23,732 nt of DNA, taken from contig DJDD01000119.1 of assembly GCA_002430925.1 (NCBI GenBank), positions 1 to 23,732 of the forward strand, read 5' to 3'. This document shows, piece by piece, positions 14,203 through 21,089 of this stretch. Below the pieces are notes generated by a model that worked only from the letters and a program-made list of their open reading frames with translations, was not told where the DNA came from and did not search any database. The stretch's first letter is position 1. Each line of letters begins with the position of its first letter. Source of the stretch: Flavobacteriales bacterium UBA5933. Lineage in GTDB: Bacteria > Bacteroidota > Bacteroidia > Flavobacteriales > Weeksellaceae. A program made the translations under genes and the position numbers.

Positions 14203-15597
14203 TTATAGATTTTGAGCAATTTCTATTGAGCGACGTAACGCTCCTAATTTGTGATTAACCTCTTGTAATTCGTTTTCTTCTACAGATTTTGATACAACAC
14301 CAGCACCAGCCTGAAAGAATAATGTATTTTGTTTACTTACAAATGTTCTTATTGCAATAGCCATATTTATATCACCATTAAAGCCAATATATCCTATTCC
14401 TCCTCCGTAAACACCTCGGTTTTGATTTTCATAAGAATCTAAAAGTTCCATTGCTTTAAATTTTGGAGCTCCAGAAAGTGTTCCAGCAGGAAAAGAATCA
14501 GCAAAAACTTTCATTGTGTTTATTTTTGAATCCAATTGTGCCGTTACTTTAGAAACCATGTGGATGACATGAGAAAAATATTGTATTTCTTTGTATTGAT
14601 CTACAGTAACATTTTCCGAATTTCTACTTAAATCATTTCGAGCCAAATCAACCAACATTACATGTTCTTCATTCTCTTTTGGGTCAGCGATTAACTGTTC
14701 AGTTAATTCTTTATCTAATTTTGGACTTCCAGTTCTGCGAACTGTACCAGCGATTGGATGAATTTCTGCATGGTTGTTATTAATGATTATCTGTGCTTCT
14801 GGAGAAGAACCAAATATTTTATAATTACCATAATCAAAATAAAATAAATAAGGTGATGGATTTACAGAACGTAGAATACGATAGACATTAAATTCATCGC
14901 CAGAGAATTTTTGTTTGAATTGTCTTGATGGTACAATTTGAAAAACATCTCCACGGAAACATGATTGTTTACATTTAGATACAATTTCTTTGAATTCCTC
15001 ATCTGTTAAGTTCGATTCTATTTCGCTTTCAACATTAAAAGGATATTCAACAATTGCCTTGTTATGTACAATGTTTTTTATCTCAGAAAATTGAGAAGAT
15101 GTTTCATTATTTTGATATTCGATGAATTGAATTTCATTATGAAAATGATTAAATACAATAATGTTTTGATAAAAAGAATAACAAAATTCTGGAATAGTAG
15201 CTTCATTTCCTTTAGCAGAAAATTGTACTGTTTCGAAATGAGGAATTGCATCCCAAGCAACATAACCAAATAATCCATTAATCACTAAATTATCTGCATT
15301 TTCTATTTTGAATTGATGAGTAAATGCTTTGAATTTTTCAGTTAAATCTTGTCCATTCAAAGTATATTCTTTGTTTTCACCATTAGCATAAATTTCATTG
15401 ACTAAACCATTTGTTACTTTAAATGTAGCAATAGGATTTAAACAGATAAATGAATTGGCATCAGTCTTAGAATGATAATCAGAACTCTCTAATAATAAAG
15501 CATTCGGATAAATATCTCTCAACTTTAAATATAGTTGAACTGGTGTTATTAAATCTGCTAAAACAGTTTCTTTTTGTATGTTAAATTGTAAGTTCAT
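14203..15597 (-). CDS. trpE: anthranilate synthase component I
   Basis: TrpE converts chorismate to anthranilate using ammonia from TrpG, the first committed step of tryptophan synthesis. The 464-residue sequence shows the chorismate-binding domain in its C-terminal half: FRGDVFQIVPSRQF, SPSPYLFYFDYG-like stretch (here NPSPYLFYFDYG), IAGTVRRTG, EEHVMLVDLARNDL, VIHMVSKV, FPAGTLSGAPKFKAMELL and GGGIGYIGFNGDINMAIAIRTF. The near-N-terminal LLESSD motif binds tryptophan for feedback inhibition (compare LLES in other TrpE proteins). It is first in the operon, 26 bases after the attenuator terminator, and its expression should depend on attenuator read-through. Confidence 0.96.
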   Translation of the reverse strand: MNLQFNIQKETVLADLITPVQLYLKLRDIYPNALLLESSDYHSKTDANSFICLNPIATFKVTNGLVNEIYANGENKEYTLNGQDLTEKFKAFTHQFKIENADNLVINGLFGYVAWDAIPHFETVQFSAKGNEATIPEFCYSFYQNIIVFNHFHNEIQFIEYQNNETSSQFSEIKNIVHNKAIVEYPFNVESEIESNLTDEEFKEIVSKCKQSCFRGDVFQIVPSRQFKQKFSGDEFNVYRILRSVNPSPYLFYFDYGNYKIFGSSPEAQIIINNNHAEIHPIAGTVRRTGSPKLDKELTEQLIADPKENEEHVMLVDLARNDLSRNSENVTVDQYKEIQYFSHVIHMVSKVTAQLDSKINTMKVFADSFPAGTLSGAPKFKAMELLDSYENQNRGVYGGGIGYIGFNGDINMAIAIRTFVSKQNTLFFQAGAGVVSKSVEENELQEVNHKLGALRRSIEIAQNL

Positions 15598-15623
15598 TTC
15601 TTCATTTTTTAATTTTTGAGCAC

Positions 15624-15657
15624 AAAAAAAAGGCTTGTCGGTTCCGACAAGCCTTTT
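15624..15657 (-). terminator. trp attenuator terminator
   Basis: On -, AAAAGGCTTGTCGG pairs perfectly with CCGACAAGCCTTTT and is followed by eight T residues. It lies between the trpL stop codon and the trpE start. An alternative pairing, GTAAG(A)CCT at 15684-15676 (overlapping the trpL stop) with AGGCTTGT at 15654-15647, would use up the terminator's first arm and so act as antiterminator. GGTTT at the third Trp codon (15712-15708) can pair with AGACC (15681-15677) as the competing 1:2 hairpin. Confidence 0.88.
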
Positions 15658-15680
15658 CTACATATAATTACATAGAGGTC

Positions 15681-15743
15681 TTACGAACCAACGTTTTGCT
15701 GTCCGATAAACCACCACCAATTATTTGTAATAAATGTTTTCAT
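15681..15743 (-). CDS. trpL: trp operon leader peptide with three consecutive Trp codons
   Basis: This 20-codon ORF on - encodes a peptide beginning MKTFITNN, then WWW (TGG TGG TGG, + bases 15711-15719), and ending QNVGS before a TAA at 15681-15683. Three adjacent Trp codons just before an intrinsic terminator and trpE are the hallmark of ribosome-mediated transcription attenuation. When charged tRNA-Trp is scarce the ribosome stalls on the Trp codons and the terminator does not form; when tryptophan is plentiful the terminator forms. No ribosome binding site is visible. A -7 box ends 5 bases before the ATG, so the peptide is probably translated from a leaderless mRNA. The ORF is short, but its codon content and position make chance very unlikely. 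Confidence 0.88.
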   Translation of the reverse strand: MKTFITNNWWWFIGQQNVGS

Positions 15744-15748
15744 TGTAA

Positions 15749-15779
15749 CAAATGTATAAATGATTTTGATTTGTACAAA
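15749..15779 (-). promoter_or_regulatory. trp operon promoter
   Basis: On -, TTTG at 15776-15779 (-33) and TACATTTG at 15749-15756 (-7) are separated by 19 bases, an ideal Bacteroidota arrangement. The predicted start of transcription is at or next to the trpL ATG (15743). The same 100-base region must also hold the promoter of the divergent enoyl-CoA hydratase gene. A TATTTTTA at 15818-15825 on + is a weak candidate for that. Confidence 0.8.
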
Positions 15780-15848
15780 TTATTTTTTGATAAATTTTTT
15801 GTTCATTCAACAATTAGTATTTTTATGAAAATATAAAAACACAGAAAA

Positions 15849-16625
15849 ATGAACTATTCTTACGAAAATTTAATTGTTGAGATTGAAAATAAAATTGCGA
15901 TTGTAACCCTGAATCGTCCACAGGCTTTAAATGCTTTGAATAAAAATTTGTTAGAAGATTTATCTATTTTTTTTGATGAAGCTAAATCAGATGAAACAAT
16001 TCGAGTAATTATTTTAACAGGAGCAGGAGAAAAATCTTTTGTTGCAGGAGCAGATATTAAAGAATTTGCAAATTTCGATGGAAAGCAAGGTGAAGAATTA
16101 GCTGCAAAAGCACAAGAGAATGTGTTTAATAAAATAGAAAACTTTACTAAACCTGTAATTGCTGCTGTCAATGGATTTGCATTAGGAGGAGGTTTAGAAT
16201 TAGCAATGGCATCTCATTTTCGTATTGCATCTTCTAATGCAAGATTAGGTTTACCAGAAGTTACTCTTGGTTTAATTCCTGGTTATGGAGGAACACAACG
16301 TTTGCCAAAATTAATAGGAAAGGGAAGAGCGATGCAAGCAATTATGACGGCTGAAATGTTTACAGCACAAAGAGCTTTTGAAATAGGATTAGTGAACGAA
16401 ATTGTAGAACAAAGTTCGTTAATTTTTAGAGCAAAAGAAATTGCCACAAAAATAACTCAAAATTCTTCTACAGCCATTAAATATGCTATTGCTGCAATAA
16501 ATTCATACGATAAAGAAAATGGATATGATGTAGAAATAAAAAGTTTTGGACATTTATTTGATGAAACTGATTTTAAAGAAGGAACAGCTGCATTTATAGA
16601 AAAAAGAAAACCTAATTTTAAATAG
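15849..16625 (+). CDS. enoyl-CoA hydratase/isomerase (crotonase family)
   Basis: This 258-residue soluble crotonase-fold enzyme probably hydrates trans-2-enoyl-CoA to 3-hydroxyacyl-CoA in beta-oxidation or a related acyl-CoA route. The N-terminal LNRPQALNALN, the oxyanion-hole segment SFVAGADIKEF (63-73), the second oxyanion Gly in VNGFALGGGLELA (108-119) and both catalytic glutamates (Glu117 and Glu137 in LGLPEVTLGLIPGYGGTQRL) are present. That makes a true hydratase more likely than an isomerase or a non-catalytic relative. It is divergent from trpL. The SH3-like gene follows after 31 bases on the same strand but appears to have its own promoter. Physiological substrate is unknown. Confidence 0.92.
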   Translation: MNYSYENLIVEIENKIAIVTLNRPQALNALNKNLLEDLSIFFDEAKSDETIRVIILTGAGEKSFVAGADIKEFANFDGKQGEELAAKAQENVFNKIENFTKPVIAAVNGFALGGGLELAMASHFRIASSNARLGLPEVTLGLIPGYGGTQRLPKLIGKGRAMQAIMTAEMFTAQRAFEIGLVNEIVEQSSLIFRAKEIATKITQNSSTAIKYAIAAINSYDKENGYDVEIKSFGHLFDETDFKEGTAAFIEKRKPNFK

Positions 16626-16644
16626 TTTTTTATTGAATAGAAGT

Positions 16645-16652
16645 TAATTTTG
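16645..16652 (+). promoter_or_regulatory. -7 box for the SH3-like gene, TAATTTTG
   Basis: This TAnnTTTG match ends 4 bases before the ATG at 16657, again predicting a leaderless transcript. No obvious -33 element is seen. Confidence 0.45.
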
Positions 16653-16656
16653 TGGC

Positions 16657-17433
16657 ATGAAAAAATTAATAGTAGGTATTTTTCTTAGTCTAAGTTCTTT
16701 GGTCTTTTCACAAGAAATATTTCAGGTTATTGCTCCTGAAGGATTAACTGTTCGTATTGCTCCTAATGGCAAAAAAATAGGTAAAATTCCGTATGGTTAT
16801 CCGTTGAGTATTTTAGAAAAAGGAGAACCCTTTAGTATTAAAGATAACGGAAAAGCAAAAAGTGGTAATTGGATTAAAATAGATAATACATCAACTACAG
16901 TTATTTTAGATGAAGGAGTTAATGATTCTATTTTAAAAGAAAATTTTTATGGTTTTAGTGGTTATTTAATCACACAAAAAGATTTTATAAATCAATTTGA
17001 AAAAGAAATATCGACTCATTCAGCTTTGAAAGATTTTTATTTAGATAAATCATATCAATGTTTCGCTATAAAAGGAGATTTTTTTGGTGATGGAATTATA
17101 GATTATCTATATAGAATGATTGATAGCAAAGGGAATGTAAGATTATTTATTGTAGATAATCAAAAAAATGGAAGTCAGATTTATGGTTTAGGTGGCGATA
17201 AAGATCCTTTTAAAATAAAAAACTACGATTTTCCGATTTTAATGGTTATTCCTAAAGGGACTAAACTATGGTCAAATTCTGAAAAAGGTATACCTAGGAA
17301 TTTGAATGGTGTTTCAAAAAAAGAGATTGTCACATTAGATTATGATGCAATATATGTGCATCAAGAAAAGAAAAAAGAAGGCGGTTTTATTTTTCGAAAA
17401 GATGGAAAATGGAACTGGTTTAATCAAAAATAA
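16657..17433 (+). CDS. secreted SH3-like domain protein of unknown function
   Basis: This 258-residue exported protein has a signal peptide in residues 1-18 (basic MKK, hydrophobic core, cleavage before Gln19). Residues 22-76 look like a bacterial SH3 domain: a VIAPEGLTVRIAPNGKKIGKIPYG stretch with the LNVR-type strand, followed by GNWIKID. Such domains often bind peptidoglycan. Residues 140-150 (GDFFGDGIIDY) resemble an FG-GAP/EF-hand-like calcium-binding loop (GDFNGDGxxD). The C-terminal part (SQIYGLGGDKDPF... GGFIFRKDGKWNWF) is not recognised. The gene is followed by a strong terminator. Periplasmic or surface location is inferred, and no enzyme motif is visible. Confidence 0.7.
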   Translation: MKKLIVGIFLSLSSLVFSQEIFQVIAPEGLTVRIAPNGKKIGKIPYGYPLSILEKGEPFSIKDNGKAKSGNWIKIDNTSTTVILDEGVNDSILKENFYGFSGYLITQKDFINQFEKEISTHSALKDFYLDKSYQCFAIKGDFFGDGIIDYLYRMIDSKGNVRLFIVDNQKNGSQIYGLGGDKDPFKIKNYDFPILMVIPKGTKLWSNSEKGIPRNLNGVSKKEIVTLDYDAIYVHQEKKKEGGFIFRKDGKWNWFNQK

Positions 17434-17451
17434 TTTTTATCTAAAGAAAGT

Positions 17452-17491
17452 AAAAAAAGCTGTACAATGATATCATTGTACAGCTTTTTTT
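17452..17491 (+). terminator. intrinsic terminator after the SH3-like gene
   Basis: A perfect palindrome, AAAAAAGCTGTACAATGA with TCATTGTACAGCTTTTTT, has a minimal centre. It is bordered by an A-run on the left and a T-run on the right, so it can work in either direction. Confidence 0.88.
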
Positions 17492-17549
17492 AATGATTAA
17501 AAATAAAAATAGAATTGAAATAAAAGTTTCTATTATACTTTATTTCTCT

Positions 17550-17557
17550 TATGTTTG
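17550..17557 (+). promoter_or_regulatory. -7 box for the AraC-type regulator, TATGTTTG
   Basis: This TAnnTTTG match lies 92 bases upstream of the regulator ATG. It would give a 5' leader of about 85 bases that contains the inverted repeat at 17605-17623. The -33 region is poor. Confidence 0.4.
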
Positions 17558-17604
17558 TAATTCACTTTTTACTAAAAATTGATCCATATCAATTGATTTA
17601 GAGA

Positions 17605-17623
17605 GTAAAAGGTATACTTTTAC
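17605..17623 (+). promoter_or_regulatory. inverted repeat upstream of the regulator, possible operator
   Basis: GTAAAAG and CTTTTAC (7-base arms, 5-base centre GTATA) lie 27 bases before the AraC-type gene. It could be an autoregulatory binding site. This is inferred from symmetry only. Confidence 0.3.
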
Positions 17624-17649
17624 AAAGTTAAAAATCAAAAAAATACTTC

Positions 17650-18507
17650 ATGATTATTAATAATAATTCTTTTAGATTAATGTCTATAGAGCGGGGATTG
17701 GCTGTGTATAAAATAAATAATTATATGCAAGATCATAATTGGATTGATAAGATAACATCAAATAATTATTTTGGGATTATATGGTCAGGTAATAAATGTT
17801 TCAAACACTTATTGAATAATGAAGAGGTAGCTATTCCTAAAAATTATTTTCTTTTTATTCCTCCTAATTCAAATCAAGAATTTATTGATAATGGTTATTC
17901 AGAAGCATATTATATAGCTTTCAAACAAGAATTTTATTCAAAGTCCATAGAAGATAATTTAAGATTAGAAAATGATCAATTATTTTTGAAAGATTCAATT
18001 AATTTAATTGAAAATAAAATTTGTTCAGCACCTATTTTTGAAAAATATTTTCTAAATACTTTTTATCAAGAAATTAGAAATGAATTGGATAATAAACTTT
18101 TTCATAATTTATTAGAAAGAATTATTTTGAATGGACAATTTGAAACAGAATTAGTTGATAAAAAAATAATAAAAAATAATTATGATATAGAAATAGCATC
18201 TAAATTTAAAGAGTTATTGCAAAATAATGTCAATGAAAATAGACATGTTTCTTTTTATACAGATTTACTCTTTGTTACAAAACGAAGATTGGATAAAGCG
18301 TTGAATATTGTTTTTGATAAAACAGCAAAAGAGATGATAATTTCTCAATTAATAAAAAATTCAAAAATTTTATTAACTAGCTCAAAAATGTCAATAAAAG
18401 AAATTTCAATTGAATTAAATTTCCCTCAAGAGACTAATTTTACAGCCTTCTTTAAAAAAAATACAGGAATATCTCCTTCTCAATTCAGACAAAAAACTCC
18501 TAGTTAA
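17650..18507 (+). CDS. AraC-family transcriptional regulator
   Basis: This 285-residue DNA-binding regulator is predicted to be cytoplasmic. The C-terminal ~90 residues (about 194-285) form the double helix-turn-helix of the AraC family: VTKRRLDKALNIVFDKTAKEMI, then MSIKEISIELNFPQETNFTAFFKKNTGISPSQFR, ending in the typical P..FR signature. The N-terminal ~160 residues have a cupin-like sensor pattern (GNKCFKHLL, PKNYFLFIPPN). The gene is on the same strand as, and 156 bases before, the pilin-like gene. Such regulators commonly control adjacent fimbrial operons, so local control is a reasonable inference. No ligand can be predicted. Confidence 0.85.
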   Translation: MIINNNSFRLMSIERGLAVYKINNYMQDHNWIDKITSNNYFGIIWSGNKCFKHLLNNEEVAIPKNYFLFIPPNSNQEFIDNGYSEAYYIAFKQEFYSKSIEDNLRLENDQLFLKDSINLIENKICSAPIFEKYFLNTFYQEIRNELDNKLFHNLLERIILNGQFETELVDKKIIKNNYDIEIASKFKELLQNNVNENRHVSFYTDLLFVTKRRLDKALNIVFDKTAKEMIISQLIKNSKILLTSSKMSIKEISIELNFPQETNFTAFFKKNTGISPSQFRQKTPS

Positions 18508-18570
18508 CTTATTATAAATGTACGATTTAGTCATTTATTTGTCTTTTTTCATCATAGTTAAAGGAAAATC

Positions 18571-18593
18571 ACGGTATATATTTGCAACCGTAA
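18571..18593 (+). promoter_or_regulatory. promoter of the fimbria-like operon within an inverted repeat
   Basis: TATATTTG at 18577-18584 matches the -7 consensus and leaves a 5' leader of about 75-85 bases. The arms ACGGT (18571) and ACCGT bracket it symmetrically. The -33 position lacks TTG, as expected for an activator-dependent promoter. The AraC-type protein encoded just upstream is the natural candidate. Confidence 0.5.
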
Positions 18594-18663
18594 ATCAAAC
18601 AAGATAATTTAATAAAGATAATAATTAATTTGATTTTAAAAAATATTTACTAAAACTTTAACA

Positions 18664-19218
18664 ATGTTCAACATTATGAAAAAAACTGCATTTATTTTAA
18701 CAGTATTTTGTTTATTAACAACAGCAATGACATTTGCACAAACAGCTCAAGCTAATTTAAACGTTAAACTTTATCCAATACAAACAATTTTAATTGGAGG
18801 TGACAATACTGTTAACTTAGAATATAAAACTAAAGAAGATTATTTAAATGGTGTTACTAGCAAAATGAATGATCATTTAGTTGTTTATAGTACAGGTGGA
18901 TTTGCAGTAAAAGTAAAATCAGAGAATGAAGATTTAGTTTACACTAAAGATGCCTTAACAAGTAAAATTGCAGCGAATACAATTAACTTACAAGCAACTT
19001 TAGGTACAGGAAATGAGTTAAATAGTTCAACAATGAATAATGTTGTTTTATCTAACGAAAACAAAGACTTAATTTCAAGTAGCGTTGGTGGTACAGAATT
19101 AAAATTTAACGTTGCCTATAATGGTAAAGGTAATAATGATTATGTAAACAAATACTACAACGTAGAAACTCCAAACGTATATAATACAACTGTAACGTAT
19201 ACAATTGAAGCACAATAA
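18664..19218 (+). CDS. pilin-like major subunit (secreted)
   Basis: This is a 184-residue exported protein, or 180 residues if the in-frame ATG at 18676 (MKKTAF) is the start. The signal peptide ends AMTFA, with cleavage before Gln. The mature protein is beta-rich, lacks Cys and opens with an alternating hydrophobic strand (ANLNVKL), as pilus subunits do for donor-strand exchange. Its YKTKEDYLNGVTSKMNDHL segment, its SSSVGG...FNVAY region and its C-terminal YNTTVTYTI match the C-terminal half of the protein at 20059 (FNTIQDYKNGVTKEYQDGL, SSSTKS...YNIIY, YTTSLQYTI). It is first in the operon, before the chaperone, and is followed by a hairpin at 19231. The role as a polymerising fimbrial subunit is inferred from context; I recognise no known pilin family by name. 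Confidence 0.65.
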   Translation: MFNIMKKTAFILTVFCLLTTAMTFAQTAQANLNVKLYPIQTILIGGDNTVNLEYKTKEDYLNGVTSKMNDHLVVYSTGGFAVKVKSENEDLVYTKDALTSKIAANTINLQATLGTGNELNSSTMNNVVLSNENKDLISSSVGGTELKFNVAYNGKGNNDYVNKYYNVETPNVYNTTVTYTIEAQ

Positions 19219-19230
19219 TTAATTAAAATT

Positions 19231-19260
19231 GGAGTAAAACTTAATTCAAAGTTTTACTCT
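19231..19260 (+). terminator. intercistronic hairpin after the pilin-like gene (weak or partial terminator)
   Basis: Perfect 11-base arms, GAGTAAAACTT and AAGTTTTACTC, enclose an AATTCA loop. The following TACTTTTAT is only a poor T-run. It sits between the stop at 19218 and the chaperone start at 19269, so it may attenuate transcription into the downstream genes or stabilise the upstream mRNA. Confidence 0.6.
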
Positions 19261-19268
19261 ACTTTTAT

Positions 19269-20072
19269 ATGAAATATCAACACTATATCTTAACAATTTT
19301 TGCATTTTTATTATCAATTAATATTTATGCACAATCAGGAGTCTCTGTGAGTCCTCCAAGAACTTATTTTAATCTGAATACAGGAGAATCAGACAGAAAA
19401 AAAATATTAGTAACTAATATTAGTGATGTAAATACATTGGAATTAGCTGTTTCTTTTAATGATTGGAAATATGATGAGCAAGGAACTAATGTAGTTTCTG
19501 ATCCTAATACTTTACCAACAAGTTGTGCAGATTGGATAACTGTTTTATCTGGAAATACATTTACATTACTTCCAAAAGAGTCTAAAGAAATTGAGATCTT
19601 AATGAAAGTTCCAGAAAAAATAAATCAAGAAGATGTACATACAGCGATGATGTATTTATCTCAAACAAATCCCATTTCGGGAAAAAATAAAAGTGGAGAA
19701 AATATAAAAATATCTGTACGTACTGGTGTAAAGATATATCAACGTTTAAATACGACTAGAAATATAAATGTTGAATTCACAAATTTTGTTTACGATCAGT
19801 CAAATAATCATTTAGTATTAAATATTCAAAATGATGGTAATGTTTGGAGTGAAGGAACAATCAAAAGTGAAATGATTAACCAAGAAGATGGTAAAACTGT
19901 TAAATTACCAGATGTTGTCTTTTATAGTTTACCGAAAGATAAACGTATTGTAAATATAGAACTTCCAAAAAATCTCGAAAAAGGTTCTTTCATTGCAACT
20001 TCTACTCTTAGTTTAGGTGATAATGATAATATAAAAATTGCTGAACTTAATTTTTCTAATGAAAAGAAATAG
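19269..20072 (+). CDS. PapD-like periplasmic pilus chaperone
   Basis: This 267-residue protein has a signal peptide ending IYA before Gln22. The mature part has two predicted immunoglobulin-like domains, as in FimC/PapD. Domain 1 begins GVSVSPPRTYF, with Arg31 at the place of the family's conserved Arg8. It then has VTNISDVNTLELAVSFNDWKYD, a TLLPKESKEIEI strand, and VRTGVKIYQR with Lys155 at the place of Lys112. In PapD chaperones this Arg/Lys pair anchors the subunit's C-terminal carboxylate, and the IKLYYRP-like strand supports it. Domain 2 (about 165-260) ends with short beta strands. The extra Cys86 region TSCADW is not standard. It lies between two subunit-like genes. Chaperone function is inferred from these motifs and from context. 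Confidence 0.75.
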   Translation: MKYQHYILTIFAFLLSINIYAQSGVSVSPPRTYFNLNTGESDRKKILVTNISDVNTLELAVSFNDWKYDEQGTNVVSDPNTLPTSCADWITVLSGNTFTLLPKESKEIEILMKVPEKINQEDVHTAMMYLSQTNPISGKNKSGENIKISVRTGVKIYQRLNTTRNINVEFTNFVYDQSNNHLVLNIQNDGNVWSEGTIKSEMINQEDGKTVKLPDVVFYSLPKDKRIVNIELPKNLEKGSFIATSTLSLGDNDNIKIAELNFSNEKK

Positions 20073-21084
20073 ATTTTTTCAAAATATCATCTTGATATTA
20101 TTTTCTCTATTTTCAACTTTTAGTTATTCTCAATTTACCATTAATGCTTATAATGGAGGTTGGATACCTGTAAGTAGCAGTAGCGGAGCTACTGTGAGTA
20201 ATGTGGGTGTTATTCAATTACACTTAAGTGGTCCTTTAAATTATAACAGTTGGTCTATTGTAGCTAGAGTAACATCACCAATTGTAAATTCTGATAACAA
20301 AGTATTTCCTGTAGAAAAATTAAGTTTTAAATATAATACTTATTCTACTCAACAATATTATGCTGAAAATTATCCTACAATTACACAGTTAGGAGTAATA
20401 CAGAATAATATTTCAATGAGTTTTAGTCCTGTATATTTTATAAAAAATTCACCTTTAGCTATTACAATTCCTTCAGGAAAATATGGAGGGATTCAACTTA
20501 GCTATGATGTGGTGATAGAAGGTGGTAATTATTTAAATAATTTAAAATCTTGGAATAATTATCCAATAAAATTAGAGTTTAATATTTTAAATGAATTTGG
20601 AACTGTAATCGCAACAAGTTCTTATTCTGTTGAAATGCAAATAAGTCCAAGTGGAAATTACGATACTACCCCAACTTTAGCAATTACTCTTAGTACAGCA
20701 GCTATCAATGGTGAGTTAGTTTTTAATACAATTCAAGATTATAAAAATGGTGTTACTAAAGAATATCAGGATGGATTAAATGTAAGTTCGGATACTCCTT
20801 ATGAAATTCAAGTTGCATCAGTAAACGAATATTTTCAATCTACATCATCAGATAATTTAGATTTAAGCTCAATAAAAGTTCAGCTAAAAGATACTGAGAC
20901 AGGTGCAATATCTAATCAAGTTAATTTAGCTAATTATAACCAAACAATTTATTCAAGTTCAACAAAATCTACATCTAAAAATTATAATATTATATATTCA
21001 ACATCCGCTGAAGATCAGAAAATATTGAATAGTAAATCAGGGAATTATACGACTTCTTTACAGTATACAATTATACCATTATAA
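20059..21084 (+). CDS. two-domain tip-adhesin-like subunit
   Basis: This 341-residue exported protein starts at the ATG at 20059, inside the last 14 bases of the chaperone gene. That start gives a proper signal peptide (MKRNRFF, hydrophobic core, cleavage before Gln after FSYS); the upstream in-frame ATG at 20038 does not. The mature protein appears to have two beta-rich domains. The N-terminal one (about 25-205) is unique and rich in Ser, Asn and Tyr. The C-terminal one (about 207-341) is homologous to the pilin-like subunit at 18664. This lectin-plus-pilin layout is that of tip adhesins such as FimH. It has no Cys. What it binds cannot be predicted. Confidence 0.65.
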   Translation: MKRNRFFQNIILILFSLFSTFSYSQFTINAYNGGWIPVSSSSGATVSNVGVIQLHLSGPLNYNSWSIVARVTSPIVNSDNKVFPVEKLSFKYNTYSTQQYYAENYPTITQLGVIQNNISMSFSPVYFIKNSPLAITIPSGKYGGIQLSYDVVIEGGNYLNNLKSWNNYPIKLEFNILNEFGTVIATSSYSVEMQISPSGNYDTTPTLAITLSTAAINGELVFNTIQDYKNGVTKEYQDGLNVSSDTPYEIQVASVNEYFQSTSSDNLDLSSIKVQLKDTETGAISNQVNLANYNQTIYSSSTKSTSKNYNIIYSTSAEDQKILNSKSGNYTTSLQYTIIPL

Positions 21085-21089
21085 TTTTA

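Noticed and set aside
15598..15848. T-box, TRAP or riboswitch control of trp
   Set aside because: There is no T-box sequence or run of GAG/TAG triplets. The leader peptide with three Trp codons plus terminator explains the region.
20038..20058. Earlier ATG for the adhesin-like subunit
   Set aside because: It adds residues before the signal peptide's basic start and deepens the overlap with the chaperone gene. The ATG at 20059 gives a normal signal peptide.
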